Part shown: positions 10,984-23,449 of the stretch, piece by piece
How the letters are laid out: each line of letters starts with the position of its first letter
How positions within the stretch are numbered: position 1 is the first letter of the stretch
Assembly (NCBI GenBank): GCA_037447655.1
Contig: JBBHKE010003126.1
Coordinates: 148,560-212,559 of the forward strand
Direction of reading: 5' to 3'
From: Zygnema cylindricum
Lineage: Eukaryota > Streptophyta > Zygnematophyceae > Zygnematales > Zygnemataceae
DNA length: 64,000 nt
Program-made: the position numbers and the translations under genes
The notes under the pieces: generated by a model
The model's input: only the letters and a program-made list of their open reading frames with translations
What the model was told of the DNA's origin: nothing
Database searches by the model: none

Positions 10984-11109
10984 CAAGAGACACCGAGGAT
11001 GAGTCCTCTGAGGAGGATGGGGAGCTTCTTCTTGACAAGAGTCTGTAGGAGAAGGAGATCTCTCGGAGACAGAAGTGTGCCCTTGGAGCAATTCAGGAAG
11101 CTCCACAGG

Positions 11110-12750
11110 AAGGATAGATCATTGACTCAGGTGCATCCATGTATATGTGTCGTGACAAGGACCTCTTCACTAAGCTAAGGAAAATCCTTACTGTAGAAAT
11201 ACAGAATAGGGGTGGGAGAGTGGTTACTACAGATCTAGTGGGGTCAATATATCTGAAAGTCTTAGTGGAGGGTAAGACTTCAATACTCACATTCTCTAAT
11301 GTACTCCACATTCCTCAGCTGAGAAAAAATCTTGTCTTTACATCTGTATTAGTTGACAAAGAGTTTGATACCTTTACTAGAAATGGAGTCTTTACAGCTA
11401 AGTATGCGGATGAGGTCTAATTCACAGCAGATAAGGGTAACAAATGCATGTTTAGGCTTAACCTAAGTTATGAAAAGAATAATACTTATTATGTTGGTGT
11501 CCCAAAGTTGATGATTTGGCATAAGCGGTTGGGGCATGTGCATTTTGATAGGTTGAGGGAAATGAAGAAGCTCGTTGTAGTGGAAGGCATTCAGTTTAGT
11601 GACAATTAAATGTTGGATAATTGTAGTGGTTGTGCCCAAGGAAAGGCTCACATAATTCCTTTTCCTAAAGCCGCCACATATAGAGGAGAGAAGGTACTTG
11701 ATTTAATCCACACAGATATCTGGGGACCAGCAAGGGTACCCTCAGTTGGAGGGAAGAGGTATATGTTGACAATTACTGATGATTGGTCTAGGTACTCTAG
11801 AGTTTACTTCATAAAAACAAAGTCTAAAACACCAACTTACTTCAAAGAATATAAAGCTCGGAGTGAGAAATTACATGGAACCCCCATTAAGAGAATAAGG
11901 AGTGATAACGGGGGAGAATATACCTCTAACCAGTTTGAGGAATACTTAAGAGATGAGGGAGTTCAGCACCAGAAAACTGTGACACATAATCAGAAAAAAA
12001 ATGGGGTAGCTGAGAGGTTAAACCGAACAGTAGGAGATAGTGTATGCAGTATGTTGGCTGACAAGAAAATATGAAAGAGAATTTGGGCAGAAGCCATGAA
12101 CTGTGCCAACTACATCAAATATAGAGTCTTTACCTCAGCAGTAAAAGGTATGACACCTTATGAGAGATGGATTGGAAGGAAACATGATATCTCTCACCTT
12201 AAAGTATTTGGTAGCCAAGTTTACAGTCTAGATATGGATAAGAAAAACTGGAAACCTGATGTTAAGGGAAAACCCGGATATTTTGTGGGATATGATGAGG
12301 ATGTTAGGGGATATAGAGTCTATGACTTAGGAAAGCAAGATATCATTATGATCAAACACCTAGTTGCCATGGATGAAGGAAAGTCAATTGACCCCTTCAA
12401 ATATACTAAGAAGATAAGAATCAAGTTTGAGTATGAAAATGAGGAGAACTTCGTAGTTCCCAAAAAGGACATGAGTGAGACCATGATTGCAGATTCAAGG
12501 GAGATCCAAGATACAAGAGAGCTACCAGATACCTCACATATTCCCATGGACTTCGAGGAGATAGAAGAGGAGGAACCGGAACCATCTTCCATGAATAGGG
12601 GAGGGAATGAGACAATAAGGAGAAACCCAAGACTTCCCTCCATTCCAGCTTCAGAGTTTGAAAGGGGGAGAAGGAGCAGCAAAAGGATACAAGAGAAACA
12701 GGCTGCTCATAAGGTAATTAAGCTATCTCATCTTGATGAACCTTAGTCAT
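11110..12750 (+). pseudogene. Element C protease and integrase (broken)
   Basis: The protease motif DSGASMYM is at about 11128, with the following blocks to 11420. The integrase has the zinc site (HKRLGHV, then a stop at 11607, then CSGCAQGK), catalytic HTDIWGP (about 11709), SDNGGEY (about 11903) and NGVAERLNR with the Glu (about 12001), so the D,D,E triad is present. A TGA at 12072 splits the core from the C-terminal part (12096-12746, GKPGYFVGYDEDVRGY). This is the best-preserved integrase in the window. Confidence 0.85.
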
Positions 12751-12761
12751 GCTTCGAGGCA

Positions 12762-14267
12762 GTGAACAACCCAGAAAAAGACAGATGGATCAGAGCCATA
12801 AATGATGAGATGGCTTCCATCATGGAAGCAAATACTTGGGAACTAGCGGATTGTCTTTTAGACAAAAAACCTATTGGTTATAAATGGGCATTTAAACTAA
12901 AACTGAACCCAGATAATACCAGTGAAAGATATAAGGCTCGCTTGGTAGCTAAGGGGTTCACCCAAAAGGAGGGGATTGACTACGAGGAAACATTTGTCCT
13001 AGTTGTTCGTTTCCCATCAGTAAGGATCCTCCTCAGTCTAGCACCAGCGGAAGACATAGAAATCCATCAGATGGATATTAAGACCGCCATCCTCAATAGT
13101 GAGTTAGAGGAAGAAATATTCATGCGCCAATCCGAAGGGTTTGTGGAGGTTGGGGAGGAGAGCAAAGTCTGTAGACTCATAAACGCAGGCTCCTCGACAG
13201 TGGAATAACAAACTAGATGAGTTTCTCACTGGTCTACAATATATTCGGATCAACTCTGACCATTCTATCTATATGTTTGAAGATGAGGATGGTGTGATCT
13301 GTATTGAAATTTATGTGGATGATCTGCTGGTGTTAAATAAAACTTTGGAAAAAATCTATAAGTAAAAGAAAGATCTTAGAAGCAGATTTGACATGAAGAA
13401 TTTAGGGGAGGCAAGATATATTTTGGGAATTCAAATAGAAAGAGATAGGGGGTAAAAGATTATTAGACTCACTCACAAAGAAGCAATAGGAAATATGCTT
13501 GAGAAATTCCAAATCGAGAAAGCAAAAAGTTGTACCACTCCCATGGACTTGAAGAAAGTAAGTGATAAAAGTGTAGGAGTGATAATCTTAGATGATCAGA
13601 TGAGTCCAAAGGAGAGAGAGTTTATGAATTCTTTTCCTTATAGACGGGTCCTAGGAAGTTTAATCTACTTTATAAATTGTACAAGGCCGGACATAGCGGC
13701 AGCAGTAGTAGTCCTCAGTAGGAGTCTTAACGACCTAGAAAAAGAGATTGGGCTGCAGCCAAAAGAGTCATGAGATATCTGGTAGGAACCAGAGAGTTAT
13801 TGCTACATTTGGGAGGGGAGCACACTGATATCACTACTTGGAGTGATGCCAGTTATGGGGATGCTCCTATGAGAAGAGGCACTTTTGGATATGTTTTGTT
13901 TGTGGGGGAAGGTGCTTGGTGTTGGAGCAGTAAACAACAAAAGGTGGTTGCTCAGTCTACTATGGAGGCTGAGTATACAGCCTCTTGTTCTGCTGTAAAA
14001 GAATTCATGTGGGTCAAGTAATAATTGCAAGAACTAGGGTATAAGAACGAGGGAGTGCATGAAGTCTATTCTGATAATCAAGCTGCATTTGCAATTGTTG
14101 CCAATCCAAAACATCATTTCAAAGCTAAACATATGGACATAAGATTGAGCTTCGTGAGAGAAAAAGTTGAAAATAAAATTTTGAATCTTGTGTATAGACC
14201 TGATGAAGAAATGGTGGCTGACATAATGACCAAACCTGTGCCCTCTCCCAAATTAAAAAAATTGTAG
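12762..14267 (+). pseudogene. Element C reverse transcriptase and RNase H (broken)
   Basis: RT runs from 12762 with KWAFKLKLNPD, RLVAKGFTQKEG, YEETFVLVVRFPSVRILLSLA and HQMDIKTAIL. A frameshift in the SLYGL region near 13180 follows, then YVDD near 13312 and GIQIERD with a stop. RNase H continues in 13495-13773, 13770-14021 and 14025-14267 with SDASYGDA, WSSKQQ, STMEAEY, DNQAAFAI and KHHFKAKHMDI. Frames change at about 13735 and two consecutive stops occur near 14020. Complete in order, but not translatable. Confidence 0.85.
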
Positions 14268-14320
14268 GGAAAAATGCAGGTTGAAAGAAATATTAAAACT
14301 AGACTAGAAAAAAAGGGGAG

Positions 14321-15313
14321 TGTTGAAAATAAGTATTTTCTAGGTCTAATTAGAAAAAGGTGAAAAGAGCGCAAACAATATGTTTCCACCTCTCTCTCTC
14401 CATCCCCCATACTTGTTGTAGTCACTGAAAGAGAGAGAGAGAGAGTAGTGGAGCCATGGCTGTCTCAACTCCACTTGTGAAAGACTAAACAGTGACCTAA
14501 GTCACTCTCAACAAAAGATTGAGTCCGGCAGGACTCAAACCTTCGACCAGCAAAGCATGGCGTAGCCGTTAGCTCTAATCGGTCTGTTGTAGAAGTTTAC
14601 TTGTGTATATAGGGTTATACAAATACTAAAACAGTGTTACGGTAGTAGTTTTTGTGATTAACGGAAAAACAAGCATAAGTATATAGAACAGATTAAATAC
14701 AAAACGAATATGATTCCCCACGAAACAAATGAATCAGACATTTGTTTCGACGGTTAAGATCAAATACTAAATTCTATCCGACGGCGCACGTCATCGCAAG
14801 GATCTCGGAATGGTCACTTTGGCATTTTTTTACGTGGCATGACTTGGGCCACGTGGAGAGAAAACATTCCGTCGCGGGAATTCCGAGGAATGTACGGACG
14901 AGTGAAAAGTGGACAAGCGTCCGCTTAATGGCATTGTCGTACAAATGACGTACAAAAAATGCATCGGTAGTAGTACTTTCTTGTACTGTACACTGTTCTG
15001 ATTGGTTCGTACAGTCAGTAGATAGGGGTTGTGAGAGTGAACTAGGACTTAGAAAAAACTGATATATGATCCTCTCTCTCTTTAAGAGTTTGTATATATT
15101 GGCATCTTTGCCACCCTATAACTAATCGCGTGATTGGAAGTTTTCAGAGATTCTTTTTCCTATAGACGCAGGGGAGTCCATGATGCACAAGGTTGCTGTC
15201 AAATTGTCATCTTGTTTGCTTGGGCAACAGTGGTTGTCATTGAAAGTGGGTTAGTTAACAACTATCTAGAGGTTTCATGAGTTTTGTAGTCCAATGGAAG
15301 ACATAGAATTGCA
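14321..15313 (+). repeat. 3' LTR of element C
   Basis: A 993-bp LTR from TGTTGAAAATAAG, directly after the polypurine tract AAAAAAGGGGAG, to AGAATTGCA. Its right half matches 9486-10013. Confidence 0.85.
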
Positions 15314-18300
15314 ACTGTCACTAACATGACCGTACGATTACTGGAACGCTTGATGGAAGGTTACCCTAAAAGCGTTGTTCCATTAGGCGGTCTGAGTAAA
15401 CGTTTTCCTGAAGGTATCGTATCAATCTATTGTGTTGAGTCAGTAATCGACATTTTATTTGTGTGGCACACTCTGATTTGTCCACGTAATAAATGGATAC
15501 GATTTTGGTAATCTTCAAAGAATCTTCAATAGCAAAAATGTGACCACATATTTGTAACCAGCGAAGGTAAAAAGTGACTCGTACAACGTATTGTATAAAG
15601 TGTGTACGGGCAGATGAAACTTAAGATTTGTAAAAGCGTACAAAAAAATCAGAATAGTTATTGGATGGCAACAGAAGCGTGAAACAATATCCTCCGTCGA
15701 AAATTTTCTAGCGGCTTTCGGTGGCCTCGCATCCACCCTAGCGGAAGGCACATGTCATATGCGACGTGTACCCACCTGGTCGCGCAGTTGTTGTGGATAT
15801 TTGTTCACTTTTCCACGAGGCACGATGCTATTCGATCAGGCACTAAAATTTGACCTACTCTGGATCACTTGTTGCAAACTGAAAGTGTCAGACGATGGCG
15901 TATCCGATTATATATCCGACGGTCCACGTTTACGCCCATAAACGTGGAGAGTCTAATCACTCATTTAATAGGCGTGTTTTTCTAACATTTTTTTGTGGGG
16001 CGGCACTGTACGAAACAGTACGGCTTTCAGTAAACAACGACATTTTTTCCCTAATAGAATCTTACCCTAAGGGTTTTTCTCGTCGTTTTCACAAAAAATG
16101 GGACTTGCAACAAGAAAATATTACGCCATACGAAAAATGGGCAAGAACCAAAGCACATTTTGCGTCATCTTGGAACTTGAAAAGTACGTTAAGTTGGCGT
16201 TATTATCATTTTGACCCACTTCCACATCACGCCAGGTCATCTACTAGAATCGAATCGCGACCTGATTTTAATTAAAATAATACCCTATTGACGAATAACA
16301 AAATGGCATTACACGCGTGAAACGTCTTCGAAACTTTTTAAACAAGGGAGAGAACACAATATTTTTTTCCTTGCTCGTCAAACGCATGTACGTTCGAAAA
16401 TGACAAGCATGTATGGGAAAAAAAATGTTGGGGTCTCGGACCTCCATTTTCATTCATGGGTCCTTAACAAAAGTTTACGTTGTCCTCGTCTCTCCCCCTC
16501 TTTCTCACTCGACCGCTCCTCTTTCTCTCTTCTCTAAATGAAATGCAAAAAGAGTACTATCAAATGAAAGCTTTTTTTTGTCTTATTTTTATGGCATATC
16601 CAATGATAAAAGATAAGAAAAAAAATCGGGAAACCATGGTGGAAAATCTACGTTCTAATGAAGTCACGAGGTTGTATGACTTCGCAATGTCACAAAACCC
16701 TAAAATTCTACAATGTCACAAATAACTCGACGTCTACAACCTTCATCATTTTTGTAGACGTCACTAATTGTAGGAAGTTTCATAGCTGTCTACATTTTGT
16801 TTCGTTGCCTGCCACACATTTGCTACACGTCTACAACTATCACAAATTTGAAATAATGAAGGCGCAAGTAACGATTGACATAGGAACACTTTGAAATGTA
16901 TGCAGTAAATTTTGCGCTTAACATTCTAAAGTTTCGGTTACATGGGCACACACCTTGAGTCCCTACGTCTAGATTAGTACATCAATACTTTGCGCCGATC
17001 TACTACTGTAATTTTTGTTCATGTTATCATATAGCAACTTTTGATCTTCAATCAAAATTTAAAGTATTGTAACTTTTTAGATATACATGTGGCAAATTGC
17101 TTTAAGTTTTTTTAGCGACGCACTCTCATACGTGTTGCACCATTGTTAATCGTAATATTTTCCGATGCCATGGCTTTGAGTAGCTATAGTTGATGTAAGA
17201 ACGTGGAGGAAATAGAAGAGAAAGGAAAGTGAATTAGAGATTGTAATTCCAGTTTTTTATTATTGTGAGTTAAAAAAAAGTTTCTCAATGTTATATCAAT
17301 GTCACGCAATGTTGTTCAATCTCAATACGAAGATTATTTTGGACAGACGGTGCTCACAAATTTTCGCCAATCTCTTTCCATTTTCCACGACCTCTTGTAC
17401 CTCATTTTTAGCCCCCACTTTACCACAAAAAAAATGCAAATCCGCGAATTTGGAAGCAACCGCATTTAGGGCATTCGAGGTGGAGGAGCCTTTTGAAAAG
17501 CTGACGCGATTACTATAAGTAAACTAGTTGGGCGGCTGACCCGTGTCATCTTTTTGTTGAAGGCACACGGAAAAGACGACTTTGGGAAGGAAAGCGTACG
17601 AGCTCTTTTCCTTGAAACTAAAATCCAAAAGAGAAGTTTCGCACGTATACCGTTCGCGCACAAAATGAAACCCGTACACACGAAATCAAAGAGGACACGA
17701 AACCAAATCGTACATTTAGTTAGTGAACTCGATATAATGTTGGTTCCTCGATCCGTCATATATTGGCGATTCGACAATGAAACTAACAAAATTGTGTGTG
17801 AAAGTCCGTCGTCACACGAGGCTATGTTATCCAATGGTAACGATTAGTACATGTTCTCTAATGGAGTCCTCACCTTCCCAAGGAACTCTGTCACCCTCCA
17901 CAGAGTCGAACACAGTCGGATGGAGCGATTGCTTAGGAGGCGAAGAGCAACCTACATTAGAACGGTCAATGTTTTCGCTATGACCCATGAGAATCATAAT
18001 AGTATCTTCTGTATTGTTTTTTTTGTTAAACACATCAAAAAACAGTACAAAAGAATAAAGCATGGCACACTAACTTACAAAATTTTGTGAAAACCGCACT
18101 CACCTCACTTTTCGTCTGATGTAACTTCACCCTAAGGTTGGGGCTCCATCAAGCAAAGAGTGAGGTTTATTAGAAAAAAGTACCTTTTCATTCAAGGTCG
18201 TACCTTTTTTTCTATTTTCACAAAAAATGTTTACTGTCCGATTCGACAAGATTACGCAAATTTTGGCATCAATTTCAATCGCCCAATTTTGAGTTTTAGG

Positions 18301-18911
18301 GCAAACACTCCTTCTTCCTTTAGGTCGTAGACCGCTTTGTTTCCTCAGCAATCTCTAGGGAGGACGCTTGTCTCACATTGGACGTGGTTATTGGTACACT
18401 GGGAAACAAAAGATTAATCCGCGTGCGGACGAAATGAAAACCTAAAATTAGCAAAGGCCATATGCCTTCGTACAGGGTGGATTCAAATCCACAAAAAGCA
18501 CCGAAACAATATTTGTTGGAGGATATCCCTGTGATGCTTCTTTTCCTTTGATGAAAGGACTTTGCCTTTAAAACATAATGGCACAATTTGTATGGTGATA
18601 AAGTACACACGTACGAACATTAAAAGTTAATATTTTTTTACAAATTTTAAATTTTGTTCGTCCGTACAAATACGTCGTTCAAACTTTGTGATTTTCAAAA
18701 AAAAAAATATTTTTAGCCGTTGAGCCTACGTGGTTTCAATCTCAATAAAGCACGTAGGCGATAGGTGATTTGCTGGCATGATTTGATGTGTAAATGATAA
18801 AAGTGTTAGTGTAAATGTGCCCGTAGGATTACTGGAAACGCTTGATGGACTATCTAGCTACGTGTCAAGTTGGACAACCAACAAAAATTCACAAAATCTG
18901 CACATGATATG
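15314..18911. other. Gene-free stretch
   Basis: I see no conserved protein or RNA here. Short open frames have no recognisable content. A 25-bp segment (CGATTACTGGAACGCTTGATG) at about 15333 recurs in altered form near 18822, hinting at an unresolved old repeat. A block near 18040-18140 is similar, inverted, to 44055-44110. The sequence is moderately AT-rich. Confidence 0.5.
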
Positions 18912-19477
18912 TACACCGCCAATCGTTATTAGCGTTATGAACGCAATATCGACACTCTGCAAATTTTGACCCTAAAACCTGTAAATAGAATTAATAACAT
19001 GTTTTTTTTACGTTAATTAAGGTTCCGGTGTATGGGCGCTAATAATGTTAACTTAAGATATTTTTGAATAGTGTGGTGTACGTCGTGTCAATTCGTACGA
19101 AATGGTACTTTGTTGCGTAAAAAGGTACGAAACATGGATTAAAATAATCGCGACCGCATGTAAACTGCAATGAGAATGAAAGCCAAAATGAGATCGAACC
19201 TATTTTAGTGTGAAGATATTGATCGCTTATTAATTATACATGATAAAACCCAAATTAGAGTTAAGACTAAATTAGAGTAAAAGGAAGCGACGGTGTACAA
19301 TTTGTCATATTTTATACTTTTACCTATTTTACTGTGAAGATCTTGGTGGCAGATCCGTTGTACTTATGGATCAATTAGAGTAAACTTTTTTTTCGAAATC
19401 TTGAAAAACCCAAATTTGCGTTAATAACGCTATTATTAACACTAATAATTTTTAAACGCTAATAACGATTGGTGGTA
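18912..19477. mobile_element. MITE family 1 copy (TIR TACACCGCCAATCG), 566 bp
   Basis: Starts TACACCGCCAATCGTTATTAG and ends with a degenerate inverse, CTAATAACGATTGGTGGTAA. The inside carries repeated 'aattagagtta'-like motifs. It is the reverse complement of the copy at 40367-40920. TA at both ends fits a Tc1/mariner-like TA target, which is an inference. No ORF, so non-autonomous. Confidence 0.8.
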
Positions 19478-19819
19478 AACTTTTCAAACGCAACCTTAAA
19501 ATAAAAATATTAATCTCGACACTCTTCTCCCTCGCGCTATTTTTGGCAACGTTCGTTCGTCACACTATTTCTTGCAATGTTAGTCTGTCACACTATTTTT
19601 GGCAAAAGACTTTCGTTATGTTCGAAAACAAAAACCCTAAAAAATGTGTTGGCGTAGAAGACAGGAGTTCGCAAAAAGTACAAAAGCTCTATCGTAAGAT
19701 AAACTTCGTTAAGCAGGTACATGGTACGCAAGTGAAGATTTGAAGCTAAATTTGTCAGTGTGAAAAAGCTTAGGGATATTCAATATCGGTTGGTAGTTTA
19801 AGTGTGCCACTCAATTTAG

Positions 19820-20916
19820 TAGTGTTGTGTATCGGTAAGGATTTGCCGATAATCGATATGGACCTTTTTTCGGGTACCTGATAATCAATATATTGGTGCG
19901 ATTTATCGCCATCGGTATTATCGCCGATAAACATCGGTTATTTATCGGCAATAACACCGATATCGACAACTATCGGCGATAACTGTACGGACCGTAGAGA
20001 TAAATATAGTGGTTGTAAATGGCGGCAGTCTGACATATCTGTTAGAGTCCATAGATGTCTCGTGCGCATATTACGCATGGTATAAACTAACGAATACTAC
20101 GTACGGTATGCATCAAACGATGATGAAAAGTACATAAAATGCGTACATTACTTTGTACCCGTACAATGTTTTTACAAATATGTACAGACTATGTTCGTAC
20201 ATTTTAGGGTTACTTTAGGGGACTTTTTAGGGTTTTCAAGGTACATTGCAGTACGTTCTTTTATATTTCAGTACGGATGCCGTAGATATCCCGTACAATT
20301 AGGTTTTTTAGGGTACATTTTCATACAATTCGTACATTTCTGATAAATTTCCGTACTTTTTAAGATTTTTAAGGATTTTCTATGATTAAGCTTTCCATAC
20401 GTTTTTGTACATGACCATACAATGAAATTTACACGAATTTTACGACAAGTATGAAATAGACAATTTTTTCTTAAAAAAGTTGAAATTCGTACGAATTGGA
20501 CATCAACGGTTCAGTGTGCTCCGTTCGTCTTTTAGAATTTTTTTTCGAAAAAGTTTGATTCTCAAATTTTATAATGTATTTTATTGTTTTCGTTTCGGTA
20601 CAGTAGTATAGTTTTAGAACTATAAAGTATTATTTTAAATTTGTCTAAGTTTACGTGCTGCGCTGCCCGTAATAATTTTCAGTTGAATAGATACGGAACA
20701 GACTGTTATATGGGGCATGCAACGCAACATAATGTAAATAATATAATACAGTATATTATAAAGTACTATAGTATGCGTACTATATATTTTTCAAGTTATC
20801 GCTGATATGGAATTTGTTGGTCTCGGACCGATATATCAATACCTCTAACCGTTCGATAACGTATAAACTATCGGAAACGGTGTTATTGCGATAAGTTTTT
20901 TACCGATACGTGGTTC
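19820..20916. mobile_element. hAT-type MITE family 2 copy, right end lost
   Basis: Begins TAGTGTTGTGTATCGGTAA, preceded by CAATTTAG, and is filled with TTATCGGCGATA-like motifs. It matches 47299-48171 in the opposite orientation. The expected right terminus after TTTTTTACCGATAC (20897-20909) is replaced by unrelated bases, and another hAT element is inserted 16 bp further on. No ORF. Confidence 0.75.
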
Positions 20917-20924
20917 ACAAGCTC

Positions 20925-21730
20925 CAGAGGTCGCAAACGGTCAACCGAAACCGTGACCGACCGTTAACCGACCGCCCGCGCCGGATCCGAAACGGATTCG
21001 GTTGCCAAATTTTGGGGGTCGGGCGGTTACGGTCGGTTGACTCACCATAGAAAAAAAAAACGGTCAGTTACGGTCGGTCAAACAAAAAACCAAAAAAAAA
21101 GAAAATTTTGTACTTTTTTTTCTAGCATTATTGTTCTTTGTACTTTTGGTATTGTGGAAATACGTGGCATCATGATTAGCGTTGCAAATCTGACACGGTA
21201 CTAACACTATTCATTTCGCGAATCTTACAAAAAGATAATCCAACATTCATGTACTTTGTACTCTTTGGCATCGTGGAAGTACGTGACATCATGATTAGCG
21301 TCGCAAATCTGACACGGTACTGTAGTAAGCTATTTATTTCGCAAATCAAAGGGAACGCGAGAAAGCGTCGCAAATCTGACACGGTAGTACAGTATTCATT
21401 TCGCAAATCTTAGGCAACGCGACAAAGCGTCGCAAATCTAACACGGTAGTACACTATTCATTTCGCAAATCTTAGGGAACGCGACAAATTGTAATTATTG
21501 GCTTATTCCGTCGTACAATGATTAATTTTGTACTTTTCCGATTAAGGGCGGGCACGGTTAGTCGCAAAAAATCAAGATTCGGTTAATTTTTTTTTTCGTA
21601 AACGACGGTCGGTTAACGGTTAACAATTTTGGAGCGTGACAAAACTCGGTCGGGCGTCGGTTACTCAGATTATGAAAAATAAAAAACGGTCGGTTTCGGG
21701 TATGAAATTTTTTGACTTTTGCGACCTCTG
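20925..21730. mobile_element. hAT-type MITE (TIR CAGAGGTCGCAAA) with perfect 8-bp duplication
   Basis: Terminal inverted repeats CAGAGGTCGCAAA / TTTGCGACCTCTG are perfect over 13 bp and flanked on both sides by ACAAGCTC (20917-20924 and 21731-21738). An 8-bp duplication with CA...TG termini marks a hAT superfamily element. At 806 bp with no transposase it is non-autonomous. It carries internal tandem repeats (21175-21490) and CGGTCGGTTACGG-rich ends. Confidence 0.88.
21175..21490. repeat. Tandem repeat, ~60-68 bp unit, about 4 copies
   Basis: Units share GCGTCGCAAATCTGACACGG followed by a TATTCATTTCGCAAATC-like block. Copies start near 21179, 21299, 21366 and 21428. The first two units are separated by a longer spacer. 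They lie inside the hAT MITE. Confidence 0.8.
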
Positions 21731-21744
21731 ACAAGCTCTACGTG

Positions 21745-22030
21745 ATGGGACATCGTCTCAATTAAGGGTGCGGCCCAACGTAATTCTAACTTATCGAACT
21801 TACTTTGTATTTTAGCACGGATCCGGCGGACCCGGATTTTAGGTGTCTCTATGTGTTTGCTCCGAAAGTGTTACTTAAGTTTGTGACGATTGTATACATC
21901 GACAACGCTCGTGACGGTTGTCATCATATACAATCTGTCATGCCGCACCGTATTTTTCAAAACTTTTTGAAGCGTCGCAAGACACATCGTAATTTTTGAA
22001 GCTGTTTGGTTTGTCGCATGTCATTGCGTG
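21745..22030. repeat. Dispersed repeat shared with 41425-41660
   Basis: Shares with 41425-41660 the order ACTTACTTTGTATTTTAGC, GCGGATCCG and CGGACCCGG, GACGATTGTATAC, GACGGTTGTC and a CGCATGTC end. No coding content is seen. Family unknown. Confidence 0.65.
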
Positions 22031-22076
22031 ACACACAAAATGACCAGACAAAGGTCAGTACTGGAGATCCACATGC

Positions 22077-22878
22077 CTGAGAGTGGCCGGGCTTTTGGGT
22101 TCGTTGATGAGCCATTGGAACCCGGCCTTCGACGGAGGTTTGAACCGTAGCCTAACCGACGAATTGCACACCGCCACGTCATCATGATAACCGTACTTCA
22201 TGGACGTCGGGTAGAAGCCGGGATTGGCAGTTGGGGGCACGACGACGACGTCGTATGCTTGGCCAACGAGAAGGATCAAAAAGTACACTCGCGTCGGGAA
22301 ACTCGCCGTACTGAGCTTATCGTTGAGGTTTCCGTCGATCACAACAGATTTTCCGTCGCTGACACGTGTGATACTCAAGGCACTGGAGAAAAGTGGAGAG
22401 AGGCACAACAAAAACAAAAAAACAAAAACGAAACCGTGGTTGGTTGGTTTTCAAGAGTTCCAACAGAAGAATTCCTGTGGCATAATCTGATCCACTTATA
22501 TTCGATTTCAACACTTTATAGCATCCGCCAAACAGTTGCGCGAGTATATATCGTACAAAGTACAATCGTATAAAGTACAATCGTATAAAGTACAATAACA
22601 GAACGTTAGAAGAAGAATCACCTCCAATCACCCCGTTTGTTAGTGGCCTTTGTACTTTTCTCAAACCCTGGTTCAGGGTATTCCAATCTAACGGTACGAT
22701 AGCAGGCTCCAGGACAGCCATAAGCGTTGAATAGTGGAAAGAACCGGCAGCTTGTTGGGGGAATAAGAAAGCTATTGTTGGCGACAAGGGAACCTGGTTT
22801 GCCGATGATGCTTCCATCCAAGTCTTGCATAACAAAATATTGTGAAACTTCACCACTGTCCGTAGTGATGTTCCTTTG
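22077..22878 (-). pseudogene. Truncated duplicate of exons 15-16 of the G8-domain gene
   Basis: Two exon-like blocks on the minus strand: 22878-22622 (257 nt, the same length as exon 15 at 30279-30023, with the DLDGSIIGKPG motif) and 22382-about 22077, matching exon 16 (VSDGKSVVIDGNLND, GFYPTSMKYGYHD). Acceptors and the first donor are intact, and the frames are open. The exon 16 donor is lost (GG followed by CATGTG where the intact gene has GTAATT). No exon 17 or later follows, because repeat DNA begins at about 22030. A 5'- and 3'-truncated gene copy. Confidence 0.8.
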
Positions 22879-23449
22879 CTGCAAATAAGACATTACCTAT
22901 TTTTTCCTCCTCCTCCTGCCAAAAATAAATGAACTTCTGGCCGCTATTTAGTACAATTCGACTGCAATAAAGTTTCTTTTCACTCTGCAGATAAATCTTC
23001 CTTTTCACTCTGAAGAAAAAGTTTATTTTCACTCTTGAGGAAAGGCTTCGCTTTCACTCTAAAAAAAAACAATTTATTTTCATATTAAAGAACCAACCTG
23101 TCGATACAAAACAGCCCAGCCCATACGTCCAAACAAAGCTGGGATGTGCTTCCCATACACTGGAAATTCAGATGAAGAGACGAGGACGAAAAGAATCTAA
23201 GAGAAACAAATTAAAGGGGGAAAGGTCACTCAAAACTGGGGTTGTACTGTCGTTTGAATCACATGACGAGACGAAAATGAAAATAATTTAACAAAAAAAA
23301 GAAAAAATAGAAAAAGAGCGTGTCGATGAACAGAAGTTATAAATCACGCGAGCGAACGGTGTTCCGCTTCCTGTACTGGCTTTTCTTAAAAAAGAAATCC
23401 AGAAATGGATTAATGGATGCGGATGTTCGTGAATGTTTGGAAACCACTA
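22879..23449. other. Gene-free stretch
   Basis: Contains a short four-fold 'CTTTTCACTCTGAAGAAAAAG'-type repeat at about 22975-23070. No coding or RNA feature is seen. Confidence 0.5.

Larger units (their letters stand above)
9486..15313 (+). mobile_element. Ty1/copia element C, 5' LTR truncated, inactive
   Basis: A related but distinct copy: partial 5' LTR (9486-10013), PBS (10014-10028), gag, protease, integrase, RT, RNase H, PPT, and a complete 3' LTR (14321-15313, 993 bp). The first ~465 bp of the 5' LTR are missing, cut exactly where element B ends. Coding is better preserved than in B, notably the integrase, but single-codon stops and frameshifts break every domain. Confidence 0.9.

Noticed and set aside
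15895-16275. Plus-strand frame of 126 residues
   Set aside because: No recognisable family, composition like the surrounding non-coding DNA.
17466-17847. Overlapping frames of 122 (minus) and 97 (plus) residues
   Set aside because: No conserved motif, opposite-strand overlap and no splice or family support.
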